From NCBI GenBank assembly GCA_030407315.1, contig JALQPE010000935.1, positions 1 to 20,716 of the forward strand: a DNA stretch of 20,716 bases, given 5' to 3'. This DNA is from Asparagopsis taxiformis (taxonomy: Eukaryota > Rhodophyta > Florideophyceae > Bonnemaisoniales > Bonnemaisoniaceae). The notes beneath the pieces are model-generated. The model had not been told where the DNA came from, did no database searches, and worked only from the letters and a program-made list of their open reading frames with translations. This document shows, piece after piece, positions 8,185-16,239 of this stretch (positions are counted from its first letter, which is position 1; each line of letters begins with the position of its first letter). The translations under genes were made by a program, and so were the position numbers.

Positions 8185-8480
8185 GCTGCGTAGCTGCGGG
8201 TCTTTGTTTCCTCTATCTAGCAATGTGCTTCGTTATACCGTTGCAATTGAACAACTATTGTCCCTTCGCCGTTTACTTTTCAGTAATCAAACTGCATCAA
8301 TATGCCGATGATGCGAAATAGCTTGTATTACTGCAGTGCCGACAACGATCAAGTTGATCGGATTAGCCCTATCGAGATCTGTGCGAGCCCAGATCCAGAC
8401 TCCAATGCTGTTCACCTCCGCGATTCTCTGTCATTCGGTGAAACAAATTCCAATGCAAACAGTTGTTGTCCATCAGCGCG
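8185..8480 (+). pseudogene. LINE-type reverse transcriptase fragment
   Basis: The frame ending at 8321 contains IKLHQYADDAK, matching the YADD catalytic box of non-LTR retrotransposon reverse transcriptases, where HQYADDTQL is typical. The preceding LCFLYLA resembles the LLFxLY stretch that comes before this box. A stop follows at 8319-8321, and the expected next segment appears in another frame from 8336: ALSRSVRAQIQ, then MLFTSAILCHSVKQ, as in the region of helix and KTE motif after YADD. At least one frameshift and one stop make this a dead fragment. The rest of the element, including its endonuclease, is not visible, and similarity is lost after about 8480. Confidence 0.45.
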
Positions 8481-8725
8481 TGATTTGTCTCCCATCAACT
8501 CTCGCTTCACTCGAAAATTTTCCACCCCAGGCCACCACAGTTCTTGGTACGCCCAATTCCGGCAGACCCGACATCGTCACACTCTCCCATCATGGCTCCT
8601 CCGATTGTTATTCCGGAATATGCAGCAGTTTCATCCGCATGTTCTCTTGCGTGTGAACTTACGATGCTCCGCTTCCTCATCTCCTCCATCGTTTTGGGGG
8701 AGTGATTTGCCTACCGCCGGTAGAG
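8481..8725. other. No supported gene
   Basis: Two plus-strand frames stay open here (to 8656 and 8829) but carry no motif and are Ser/Pro/Arg-rich, as expected of non-coding CT-rich sequence. They overlap the end of the reverse transcriptase relic and the CCAAT cluster. Confidence 0.4.
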
Positions 8726-8732
8726 AGGGTAG

Positions 8733-8843
8733 CCAATCAGAGCAACTGGTCCGCCGGTTTCGACCAATCACAGCAACTCGTCCACCGTTGGCATCTCAAC
8801 CAATCAGATCATCCCGTCCTCCATTTTGACGGCTTTTTATTGG
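8733..8843. promoter_or_regulatory. CCAAT-box cluster in tandem units
   Basis: CCAATCA occurs at 8733, 8764 and 8800, each followed by a similar string (AGAGCAACTGGTCC, CAGCAACTCGTCC, AGATCATCCCGTCC), so the boxes lie in degenerate 31-36 bp tandem repeats. An inverted box ATTGG follows at 8839-8843. Clusters of CCAAT boxes at such spacing are typical NF-Y targets in eukaryotic promoters. The next coding-like frame starts only at 9638, so the target gene is unclear; the cluster may belong to the MULE's own terminal region. Confidence 0.5.
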
Positions 8844-8849
8844 CTGTTC

Positions 8850-9637
8850 CCTAAAAAAGCCCAAAAAATAACCGTAGAGCCTTACCTCCCAAAACAACCG
8901 CTCTGAGGGGGATCCGCGACTCGGCTACTTTGCGTGACGGCACCGGGCGTGACCAAGCTCTTCCTCATTTTCAAAATTGAAATTGCAAAATCGAAACCTG
9001 GTCCCAACTTTCGTCGTCCATGTTTTCAAATCGGGAAAACTAATTCGAAACTCCCAGCTTTCACCGCCGTCGCCCGTCCGCAAATTGGCGCCAGTTTCAC
9101 CCGCCCAATTCAAACGCGACGGCCCGCTAAGAGCGGACCTCCGTACCAACCCCATATCGGTCCACAGAGGCACGACAGATATTCACCCTTACCACATCCC
9201 ACTCCGCACTGACATCTCGAGCCGCGGCAGTGCGCATCGCTGCCAACAAACATTTCACTCTGCGACATATCTCTTCCGCCTGTCTCTTTGACAGTACGCA
9301 CCGCTGACACAACTGCAAGCAAACATTGTTGCTCCTCGCACCACCTCTCTCGCGCCTGCCCTTTTGCTTCAATAGTTTTGCACATCTTCCAAGAAGGCAG
9401 TGATCAAACTGTAGCGTGCTTCTTCTTCATTCACGAGCGATTTGTTTCTATCCCTATTTTCAGGAAGCGAAACAAGAAAGTTTCCGTAGCTGACCCTTCT
9501 CACATCCTGCATCGCACCTGAGAATTGAAAATAGCCGCCGTTGCTTTTGATGTGCATCAATCATCTGTTTTGGAAACAAAAACAGTGTATAACATTTCTT
9601 CGGCAAAGAAGATACACACGCCCAGTATTTCAAAAGC
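8850..9637. other. Gene-free stretch upstream of the MULE coding region
   Basis: Overlapping frames of 77-104 codons on both strands (8925-9560) have no motif and look like chance frames in CT-rich sequence. A diverged local duplication appears near 9226-9360: AGTGCGCATCGCTGCCAAC...AAACATT recurs as AGTACGCACCGCTGACACAAC...AAACATT. TATAAC at 9588-9593 is the only TATA-like element before ATG 9638. Confidence 0.4.
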
Positions 9638-10220
9638 ATGGAAAAAGGCAGTTTCAAGGTAAAGAAGTTCTTTCACGTTCTGTCCAGGCTTAAAAAACTT
9701 AGTAAATCTGATAGTAAGAAAATGAAGGAATATATGGAAGCTTTGGATCTAGTTTTTCAGGCTTCCGATGCTGCTCGGCCATGGTTTGAGCACTCAATTC
9801 CCAAGACGATGCTTGAAGACCATCTACTTCTAGCCGGTCTTGCCGAGTATGAATTCAAAGAAAACACAATTGTTTTCGGAAGCAATACTGCGCAGTTCTT
9901 CGTGAGGGGCGCTTCCAAATATGTATCAGCAGATGTAGAATTTGATGAAACCGATGAACTATATTGCAATATCCGAGAAAGCATGGTTGATGCTGGGGTA
10001 AATAGAAATGCCGCATTTTCTTTTGCAATTCCTGTGAACATCGACCAAAGACATTGGGTGCGGTTTTCGGTATTCAGAGCGAAGATGATTTGGAGTTCGG
10101 AACATTGTATTGGGGGACAGTTTGCGTTATGCAGAGCCTCTGCATACTTTAGATTTCGTAGAGAGCTTCCTCAACGAACTACCTGGAGAAGTGTACTGGG
10201 AGAAAAGCGAAGAGAACTAA
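9638..10220 (+). pseudogene. Ulp1/C48 protease, N-terminal part, frameshifted
   Basis: From ATG 9638 the frame gives MEKGSFKVKKFFHVLSRLKK and continues to PVNIDQRHWV, the strand and catalytic His (RHW) of Ulp1-family cysteine proteases. Just after HW (about 10058) the homologous reading moves by one frame (FGIQSEDDLEFGTLYWG). At a run of five G (10112-10116) it moves again to DSLRYAEPL, which supplies the catalytic Asp. That frame then has a TAA at 10218-10220, and beyond it the 806-codon frame continues in register with the catalytic Cys. All three triad residues are therefore encoded, but not in one frame. The family removes SUMO-like modifiers; in transposons its role is unknown. Confidence 0.75.
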
Positions 10221-10223
10221 ATT

Positions 10224-12644
10224 TTGGATGTGCTGTCATATGAACGGCAATCAGACACGTACAGCTGCGGATTTTATGTTCTATCTGCAGTCTCATCTCT
10301 CTCGAAGTCACACAGACGGATGCCCAAAGATAATTACAGCTCGGGATACAGTGCAGAACTCACAGAAAAAATTCGGGACTGCTACACCGTTCGTTATGTT
10401 GAGGCCGTATTTGAAGCAGAACAGAAGGGATGGACCAATTCAAACGAGTTGGTAGCAGATGTAGACGTATATCGCTACCTTTGTTCATTGCTCCCCGGAA
10501 ATCAAGTTACAAAGGTATATCATGGTGATTCCACCGTCATAGATTTGGACACGACCCCTACAAAGGAAATATGTGACGACTTACCCATCAGCGAGAATTG
10601 TTTGGAAGATGATTTGCAGGTAGATTTAATCAGCCTCCAAAACGATACATGCGGCCAATCAGAAATTGAAGCAGAACACGGCGCTTCGGATCCGTTTAAA
10701 ACGAATAGTGGAGAAGATGAATTGGAAAATACGTTCGGACCACAAAAAATAGTGGTTGAGGTGACAGATATACCGTTTCAGAATCAGGTTGAGCTTTCAT
10801 CGAACTGTAATGAGATCTTTCCACTCAGTCCATGCTTTGGTGATGTTCAGAGGTATGGAGGGGTAGCAATAAGGTTACCACACCAAGATCAAACAATTAA
10901 TAACTGGCGTATTGGATGTTTTCCAAAACAAGAAAAAGGCTTAGATAATAAGTTGGCGACTGAACCTGTCTCCACAGCCATGAAAGATAATTTCTCTTTT
11001 ACCAATCTTCCTGAGCAACAAAGTACGACGAAGAGCTCTTTGAACACCAAAGAATTATATCAAGATACAGGAAATGCTCCCTCCCTCCAATATATAGCGG
11101 GGTGTGAGCCAGCAGCAAATGAAAATAAGGATCCCCCCGGGAAATCACCAGATAACATCGTACCAGAACAGGTTGAGACTGCAAACAGTGAGGGAGCAAA
11201 TCGAACAGATGACAAAAATCCCTCTTGTACCGATCCAACTATTGTCACGGGCATGGTTCCCGTGGATGATACCCCGCAGGAGCAAACAACTGGATATATG
11301 ACTATTGATGGGGATCTCCAAAGCTACTTGGATAAATGCATTCGGAACGGCATACGTTATGGTGCTGCCACCACTCGGATATTGAAACGAAAGGACTCGG
11401 CGTTTGTCGCTCTCGTACGTTTCAGATGTATTGAAAATCGTCGTTCAAGCCGGTGCCCTGTGGAATTATACGCTTGGAAGAAGAGGAACTGTAACCAATG
11501 GTACCTCAAGAAACCTGTTCTGAACCACACACACGATACAAGTGTAGCAACCCCACCTTCGCAGCGCCAAGATTCGCTTCGTCGAACTCTGGAAAATCTA
11601 GAACATCAGCTTCAGATTCGAGGTTTGAGTTCTGTCCGCCTAGAACGACAAACATCCGTTCGACTTAACTGTCATGAACAGTACTCCTCTACCCAGAAAG
11701 ATCACTTCTCCGACAAAGGTGTCACTTCCCAAAGGAGAAAAGTAGAATCGTTGGGGGCCTCTCATAATTCTCATGGCAGCGCACGAAAACTTCCTCGAGT
11801 TGAACCTTACGATCCCTTCTCTACCGATACGTATGTCAACCATCTTGCTAAGCTCGAGCGGGAAAAGAGCTCTACTGTTCACCGCACTGTTGATACTGAA
11901 GTACGGAAGTTCGGCCTGTTAGGGTACACATCTACTGACATAAATGCGGATCAAAATGAGACCCATAATCCTCAACCAGTCAAAGTGGAAACGAATTTAT
12001 CCACAGGTAGACAAGATGGAATTGAATTGCATGACGTCAATGGCACGAACAACGATTATCCAGATTTGCGTTGTATGGAGAAACGAAATGTATCTGTTCC
12101 AATGGCGGTCAGAGATGGTGATGAACAAAATGAAACGCTTTTGCAGGATACCAGCTCCTATTTCAGAATCAGTACGAATGTTGAGGAGCTTAACTCAACA
12201 GGCTGCAGCGCAGCGGAGACGGAGAAGAGAATTGTATGTGGCAATGTTGCCGAGGCTATGATTGCAGTCACTGAGGATTTTCGGAATGTGGATAGCAATG
12301 GACTCATATCACAGCTCAGGCATGTATCAGAGAGTTATGGGTATGAAATCACAATTAGGCGTTCCATGTATCATGAAAGCCTTCGTCAAATCGTTAAAAA
12401 TGTTACTATTGTGTGCAAAAACGCAGGAGACGGTTGTACGTTTCGTTGTCGACTTGGCGGCTATATCCATACCAGAGAGGACAGTTCCCATTCTGCAGCA
12501 TGTAACAATTCTTCTTCATCACAGGAAAACTCGGAAAAAGGTGCAACGAAACGTGTTGTTCATGTCTTAAATTTCATTGAGTTCCTGCACAACCACAACC
12601 CTTCTGCCGAATTACGAGAAGGTCTGTTCCTCCTGCTCCTCTAG
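10224..12644 (+). CDS. Ulp1 C-terminal end plus tandem FAR1-like zinc domains (806 codons)
   Basis: The longest open frame of the window. It begins right after a TAA and has no ATG at its start (first ATG at 10320), so it is the 3' part of the broken frame above, not a gene with its own start. Residues 5-25 hold RQSDTYSCGFYVLSAVSSL, with the Ulp1 oxyanion Gln (Q9) and nucleophile Cys (C15). Residues 60-360 are a low-conservation acidic linker. Residues ~366-440 form a FAR1/GCM-like zinc domain: C402, C411, then H435 and H437 (LNHTHD). A second copy lies at ~690-795, with CKNAGDGCTFRC from C731 and HNHN at ~789. Such domains bind DNA in MULE transposases and FAR1 proteins. An 800-codon frame kept open argues that inactivation is fairly recent. 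Confidence 0.7.
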   Translation: MDVLSYERQSDTYSCGFYVLSAVSSLSKSHRRMPKDNYSSGYSAELTEKIRDCYTVRYVEAVFEAEQKGWTNSNELVADVDVYRYLCSLLPGNQVTKVYHGDSTVIDLDTTPTKEICDDLPISENCLEDDLQVDLISLQNDTCGQSEIEAEHGASDPFKTNSGEDELENTFGPQKIVVEVTDIPFQNQVELSSNCNEIFPLSPCFGDVQRYGGVAIRLPHQDQTINNWRIGCFPKQEKGLDNKLATEPVSTAMKDNFSFTNLPEQQSTTKSSLNTKELYQDTGNAPSLQYIAGCEPAANENKDPPGKSPDNIVPEQVETANSEGANRTDDKNPSCTDPTIVTGMVPVDDTPQEQTTGYMTIDGDLQSYLDKCIRNGIRYGAATTRILKRKDSAFVALVRFRCIENRRSSRCPVELYAWKKRNCNQWYLKKPVLNHTHDTSVATPPSQRQDSLRRTLENLEHQLQIRGLSSVRLERQTSVRLNCHEQYSSTQKDHFSDKGVTSQRRKVESLGASHNSHGSARKLPRVEPYDPFSTDTYVNHLAKLEREKSSTVHRTVDTEVRKFGLLGYTSTDINADQNETHNPQPVKVETNLSTGRQDGIELHDVNGTNNDYPDLRCMEKRNVSVPMAVRDGDEQNETLLQDTSSYFRISTNVEELNSTGCSAAETEKRIVCGNVAEAMIAVTEDFRNVDSNGLISQLRHVSESYGYEITIRRSMYHESLRQIVKNVTIVCKNAGDGCTFRCRLGGYIHTREDSSHSAACNNSSSSQENSEKGATKRVVHVLNFIEFLHNHNPSAELREGLFLLLL

Positions 12645-12955
12645 AAACAGCGCTGTTGATGAGGGAAAACTCTCATATTCGTTGCCGAGACATAAAGAGG
12701 TATCTCGAAGACAAGTATAACATTGCTGTTGACCATACCAGAATCCGTAATTTTCTCACCCGGACTATGCGAAGAAAATTCCTGTTTGAAAAGACAGCAC
12801 AAACATTTATGTAATCTAGTGCGGCTTCAACATGCGAACCAGAGAACGCACTACTCCATTCGTGTAACCTCAGAACGATACCTCCACAGCATTGTGTGGG
12901 CACTGCCACAATGGCGTGACATGTATGAAATGAATGGGATACTACCTGGTATTTC
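12618..12955 (+). pseudogene. MULE transposase, N-terminal fragment
   Basis: After the zinc domains the homologous reading leaves the 806-codon frame at about 12620. It continues as NSHIRCRDIKRYLEDKYNI and NFLTRTMRRKFL, resembling the helical segment before a MULE transposase core. A second frame change near 12765 leads to HYSIRVTSERYLHSIVWALP and QWRDMYEMNG, which matches the usual lead-in (F/HxxRxxxxxxLxxxxWxxPxxxxxY) to the first catalytic Asp. At 12956 the sequence switches to the duplicated satellite unit, so the DDE core is missing. Confidence 0.55.
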
Positions 12956-13042
12956 TACGTCTGTGTTTTTGGAAGTGGACGCGGACGTCCAGTCTCTCTA
13001 GTACGGGTCCTAGTCGGCCCCGAGATTTACTAGAACAAATGA

Positions 13043-13086
13043 ACGTCCGCGTCCAAAAAAAATAAAAAATTTTTGGATGCGGACGT
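13043..13086. repeat. Strong hairpin, second copy near 14180-14222
   Basis: ACGTCCGCGTCCAAAAA (13043-13059) pairs with TTTTTGGATGCGGACGT (13070-13086) over 17 bp with one G-T wobble, around a 10-nt A-rich loop. The same structure recurs in copy 2 of the duplication with a slightly different A/T run. A third GGACGCGGACGTCC arm lies at 12978-12991, so the start of each unit contains both direct and inverted copies of the GC-rich motif. It could be the fold-back end of a small transposon or an element that forms secondary structure. Confidence 0.8.
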
Positions 13087-13256
13087 CCACTTTCTCTAGT
13101 ACATATGGCGGAATACTAGAACCCGACATCCAGCATACAATATATCAGCGAAAACCGGGAGGGAGGAAATTACAGCGGATGGTAAATTCAGGGCCCATAT
13201 CGGACCGTATTTTATTCTCTCATTTACGAAACTGCTCGTATACAATACGTCTCTCT

Positions 13257-13400
13257 AGAATAGGAAATACATATCTGGTCAGAATAGGAAATAAATACCC
13301 GGTTAGAATACGAAATACGTATCCAGCCAGAATACGGAATATGTATCCAGGCAGAATACGAAATATGTATCCAGCCAGAATACAAAATACCTGTCAGCAT
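13257..13400. repeat. 24-bp minisatellite, six units
   Basis: The unit AGAATACGAAATACGTATCC plus AGCC recurs six times exactly every 24 bp with scattered substitutions. The last unit is the most diverged (ending CTGTCAGCAT). Frames across it read as a repetitive eight-residue pattern on both strands, which explains the low-complexity open frames here. Confidence 0.95.
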
Positions 13401-13588
13401 ATCGTCGATCACCCATCTCCCTCACTATCCCGTTCTCCCTACCATCCGAACGCCATGCACCACCATTCGCACATACTTCAAGAACCCTCACGACCTAGAT
13501 TACAAAAAATCCGCTCCTTCCCAATTCCATCCCCGCTTTCCTCGACACCACCCCAGCCCATTAAATCATCAAGACATCAAACACGAAC

Positions 13589-13867
13589 ATGGTCAGCAAA
13601 ATCTTACACCACTTGAAACGCACTCTCACTTCTATCATATGCCCGAAAATATACACATACCAAAAACACCTCACAGCTTCATTCCCCATCTTCCTAGATC
13701 CCTTCTTCACTCTCCTTCAGTCCTGCTGTTCCTGCTTCACCACTCCTGCATCACATACACAACATCAACCCCAACAGTCAGATTCAAAAGAAACGCTTAC
13801 CACGCCAGATATCCTAGAAACTCCCTTACTTACCTCTCATCCATCCTACACACAATACAAACCATGA
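13589..13867 (+). CDS. Possible small gene in the duplicated unit, copy 1
   Basis: A 92-residue frame starts at ATG 13589 with MVSKILHHLKRTLTSIICPK. It has a hydrophobic middle (ASFPIFLDPFFTLLQ) followed by a Cys-rich bit and a Thr/Gln-rich tail that enters the satellite. Its counterpart in copy 2 (14787) keeps the same start and frame over the first ~80 codons, with a six-base in-frame indel. Five base changes in the first part divide into two silent and three replacing, so there is no clear sign of selection. ATTAAAT lies only 23 bp upstream of ATG. I recognise no family. Confidence 0.2.
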   Translation: MVSKILHHLKRTLTSIICPKIYTYQKHLTASFPIFLDPFFTLLQSCCSCFTTPASHTQHQPQQSDSKETLTTPDILETPLLTSHPSYTQYKP

Positions 13868-14226
13868 TCCAAAAACCTTGCAATGAATAATCAAAGTCAG
13901 CACTCCATATCTTCGCAAAACACATCCTGGCGCTCAATGAAGCTTACCTTCCGTTATCACCATTCCTGCATCACCTACACAACATCGGAATCAACCACAA
14001 CAGTCAGACTCAAAACCGACCTTCCCTGGCAGCATACTTTTCAGAACTCGCACACTTACCTTCGCTCCACACAATACACACCATGACTCAATACGTCTGT
14101 GTTTTCGGAAGTGGACGCGGACGTCCAGTCTCTCTAGTACGGGTCCTAGTCGGCCCCGAGATTTACTAGAACAAATGAACGTCCGCGTCCAAAAAAAAAT
14201 AAAAATTTTTTGGATGCGGACGTCCA

Positions 14227-14355
14227 CTTTCTCTAGTACATATGGCGGAATACTAGGGCCCGACATCCACTTTCTCTAGTACATATGGCGGAATACTAGG
14301 ACCCGACATCCACTTTCTCTAGTACATATGGCGGAATACTAGGACCCGACATCCA
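14227..14355. repeat. 43-bp tandem repeat, three units
   Basis: A unit beginning CTTTCTCTAGTACATATGGC starts at 14227, 14270 and 14313, exactly 43 bp apart, with one base varying (AGGGCC versus AGGACC). Copy 1 of the larger duplication has this unit once (13087-13129). Each unit contains CTAGTAC and ATACTAG, which are near-complementary. Confidence 0.95.
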
Positions 14356-14479
14356 GTATACAATATATCAGCGAAAACCGGGAGGGAAGAAATTACAGCG
14401 GATGGTAAATTCAGGGCCCATATCGGACCGTATTTTATTCTCTCATTTAGGAAACTGCTCGTATACAATACGTCTCTCT

Positions 14480-14597
14480 AGAATAGGGAATACATATCTG
14501 GTCAGAATAGGAATAAATACCCGGTTAGAATAGGAAATAAATACCCGGTTAGAATAGGAATACGTATCCAGCCAGAATACAAAATACCTGTCAGCAT
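14480..14597. repeat. 24/23-bp minisatellite, five units (copy 2)
   Basis: The counterpart of 13257-13400 with five units of 24, 23, 24, 23 and 24 bp. The order of variants differs from copy 1: two CCCGGTT units lie side by side and the ATGTATCC units are absent. This indicates unit gain and loss since the 1.1-kb duplication. Confidence 0.9.
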
Positions 14598-14786
14598 ATC
14601 GTCGATCACCCATCTCCTCACTATCGCGTTCTCCCTACCATCCGAACGCCATGCACCACCCATCCGCACATACTGCAAGAAACCCTCACGACCTAGATTA
14701 CAAAAAATACGCTCCTTCCCAATACCATCCCCGCTTTCCTCGACACCACCCCAGCCCATTAAATCATCAAGACATCAAACACGAAC

Positions 14787-15053
14787 ATGGTCAGCAAAAT
14801 CTTACACCACTTGAAACGCACTCTCACTTCTATCGTATGCCCCAAAATATACACATACCAGAAACACCTCACAGCTTCATTCCCCATCTTCCTACATCCC
14901 TTCTTCACTCTCCTTCAGTCCTGCCGTTCCTGCTTCACCACTCCTGCATCACATACACAACATCAGAATCAACCACAACAGTCAGACTCAAAAGCAACGC
15001 TTACCACGACAGATATCCTAGAAACTCCCTTACTTACCTCTCCGAGAGGATGA
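14787..15053 (+). CDS. Possible small gene in the duplicated unit, copy 2
   Basis: An 88-residue counterpart of the frame at 13589, starting MVSKILHHLKRTLTSIVCPK. It ends early (TSPRG) because of the ~17-bp insertion near 15043-15060 that is absent from copy 1. Function unknown; it may be only a frame carried along with the repeat. Confidence 0.2.
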   Translation: MVSKILHHLKRTLTSIVCPKIYTYQKHLTASFPIFLHPFFTLLQSCRSCFTTPASHTQHQNQPQQSDSKATLTTTDILETPLLTSPRG

Positions 15054-15970
15054 CTGAATCATCCATCCTACACAAAAATACAAACCATGATCCAAAAACC
15101 TTGCAATGAATAATCAAAGTCAGCAGTCCATATCTTCGCAAAACAAGTCTTGGTGCTCAGTAAAACTTACCTTCTGTCATCAACATTCCTGCATCATCTA
15201 CACAACATCGGAATCAACCACAACAGTCAGACTCAAAACCAACCTTCCATCACAGCATACTTTCAAAACTCGCACACTTACCTTCGCTCCACACAATACA
15301 CACCATGACTCAATAGGCTTCCAATGAAAAATATCGCATCAACGGAAATAGTCAGACTCAAAACCAACCTTCCCTCGCTGCTTACTTTCAAAACTCGCAC
15401 ACTTACTTACCTGTTCCATCCTGCACACAATAAAAACCATAAATCACGTAATCGTGTAGCCAAGAAAAGTAGTCAGCATTCCGCATCTTCGCACAACCGG
15501 TCTGGGCGCGCCCAATGTGACTTACCTTCCGTCATCACTATTCCTCCATCACCTACGCAACATCGGATTCAATCGCAACAGTCAGATTGAAAACCAACGT
15601 TTCCCTCGCTACATACCCTGAGAACTCGCAAATGTACCTCTCATCCATCCTACACACAATACAAACCATGATCCAAAAACCTTGCAATTAACAATAATCA
15701 TAGTCAGCAGTCCATATCTTCGCAAAGCACATCTTGGCACTCAATGAAACTTACCTTCCGTCATCAACATTCCTGCATCATCTACACAACATCGGAATCA
15801 ACCACAACAGTCAGACTCAAAATCAACCTTCCCTCACAGCATACTTTCAAAACTTCAGTACCTCTCTTCCATCCTCCGCTCAATACACACCATCAGTCAA
15901 CAGGCTTCCCATGAAAAATATCGCATCAACGGAAATAGTCAGACTCAAAACCCACGCTTCCCTCAACGCA

Positions 15971-16037
15971 TACCCTCGAGGGTAGAGGATGGAACGAAGG
16001 TACGTGCGCGAATCTTGATCAAGATTCGCGCACGTAC
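15971..16037. repeat. Two adjacent palindromic inversion junctions at the satellite's end
   Basis: TACCCTCGAGGGTA (15971-15984) is a perfect 14-bp palindrome. It is followed at 16000-16037 by a perfect 38-bp palindrome with 19-bp arms GTACGTGCGCGAATCTTGA and no spacer. Read on the minus strand, 15976-16018 resembles the satellite motif ACTCGCACACTTACCTTCGC, so the piece between the two centres seems to be a short inverted copy of the array. The right arm resumes direct orientation until 16037, where satellite similarity ends. Confidence 0.9.
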
Positions 16038-16049
16038 AAGCAAAGTCGG

Positions 16050-16190
16050 TCAAAGAAGATCAGTCGGTGATGAGGGCGGAGTGGAGCCTGCGGCGTCGAC
16101 CGACAGAGCTTTCTTCTGCGTCCGCTTAAGTCTTTGCTGTGCATACTCGAAATCATCGCCGGCAGTGAGATTGAGTATGGCCCAAGCCAT
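16050..16190 (-). CDS. Possible 46-residue gene, unknown
   Basis: On the minus strand an ATG at 16190 in a strong context (GAGACCATGGCT) opens MAWAILNLTAGDDFEYAQQR and continues to a stop at 16050, ending STPPSSPTDLL. The frame is open upstream to about 16232 (FSIRISLFGESET). AT-rich TATATATG-like sequence lies 50-70 bp upstream on the same strand (about 16240-16262). Composition is protein-like, with a KRTQKKAL basic patch, but the product is very short and I recognise no family. It may be an exon or the remnant of a longer gene cut by the satellite. Confidence 0.25.
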   Translation of the reverse strand: MAWAILNLTAGDDFEYAQQRLKRTQKKALSVDAAGSTPPSSPTDLL

Positions 16191-16239
16191 GGTCTCTGAT
16201 TCCCCGAACAAAGAGATCCGGATCGAGAACAAACGAATA

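Larger units (their letters stand above)
9638..12955 (+). mobile_element. Mutator-like (MULE) element with Ulp1 and FAR1-like domains, truncated
   Basis: Read left to right on the plus strand, the segment holds a C48 (Ulp1) protease domain, two FAR1-like zinc domains and the beginning of a MULE transposase. Ulp1-carrying MULEs are known in plants (the Kaonashi group), where the protease is usually encoded separately; here the surviving frame suggests one fused polyprotein. The element is inactive: I count two frameshifts and a stop in the protease, at least two more frame changes after 12600, and loss of the transposase core at 12955, where the duplicated satellite unit begins. Terminal inverted repeats could not be located by eye. 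Confidence 0.65.
12956..15313. repeat. Tandem duplication of a 1.14-1.22 kb unit
   Basis: Copy 1 is 12956-14091 (1136 bp) and copy 2 is 14092-15313 (1222 bp). Both start TACGTCTGTGTTTT and end CACACCATGACTCAA, and the order of internal features is the same. Differences lie mainly in internal tandem repeats: the 43-bp motif is present once in copy 1 and three times in copy 2, and the 24-bp motif six versus five times. Copy 2 also has a ~17-bp insertion near 15043-15060 that creates GGATGA...TCATCC. Base identity outside these is high by eye, so the duplication is recent. Confidence 0.9.
13740..15985. repeat. Satellite with ~230-bp and ~128-bp subunits in a ~586-bp higher-order unit
   Basis: The motif CAGTCAGACTCAAAA, preceded by CAACATCGGAATCAACCACAA or GCATCAACGGAAATAG, recurs near 13775, 14003, 14981, 15225, 15351, 15581, 15810 and 15938. 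From 15225 on the spacings are 126, 230, 229 and 128 bp. The pair at 15225/15351 matches that at 15810/15938, giving a higher-order period of about 586 bp. Other shared strings are ACTCGCACACTTACCTTCGC and TTGCAATGAATAATCAAAGTCAGC. The 1.1-kb duplication includes part of this array. Short frames such as 15106-15327 and 15734-15985 follow the repeats and are not called as genes. Confidence 0.8.

Noticed and set aside
11640..12570. Frames inside 10224-12644 in other phases (80-105 codons)
   Set aside because: They are shadows of the 806-codon frame, which carries the recognisable domains.
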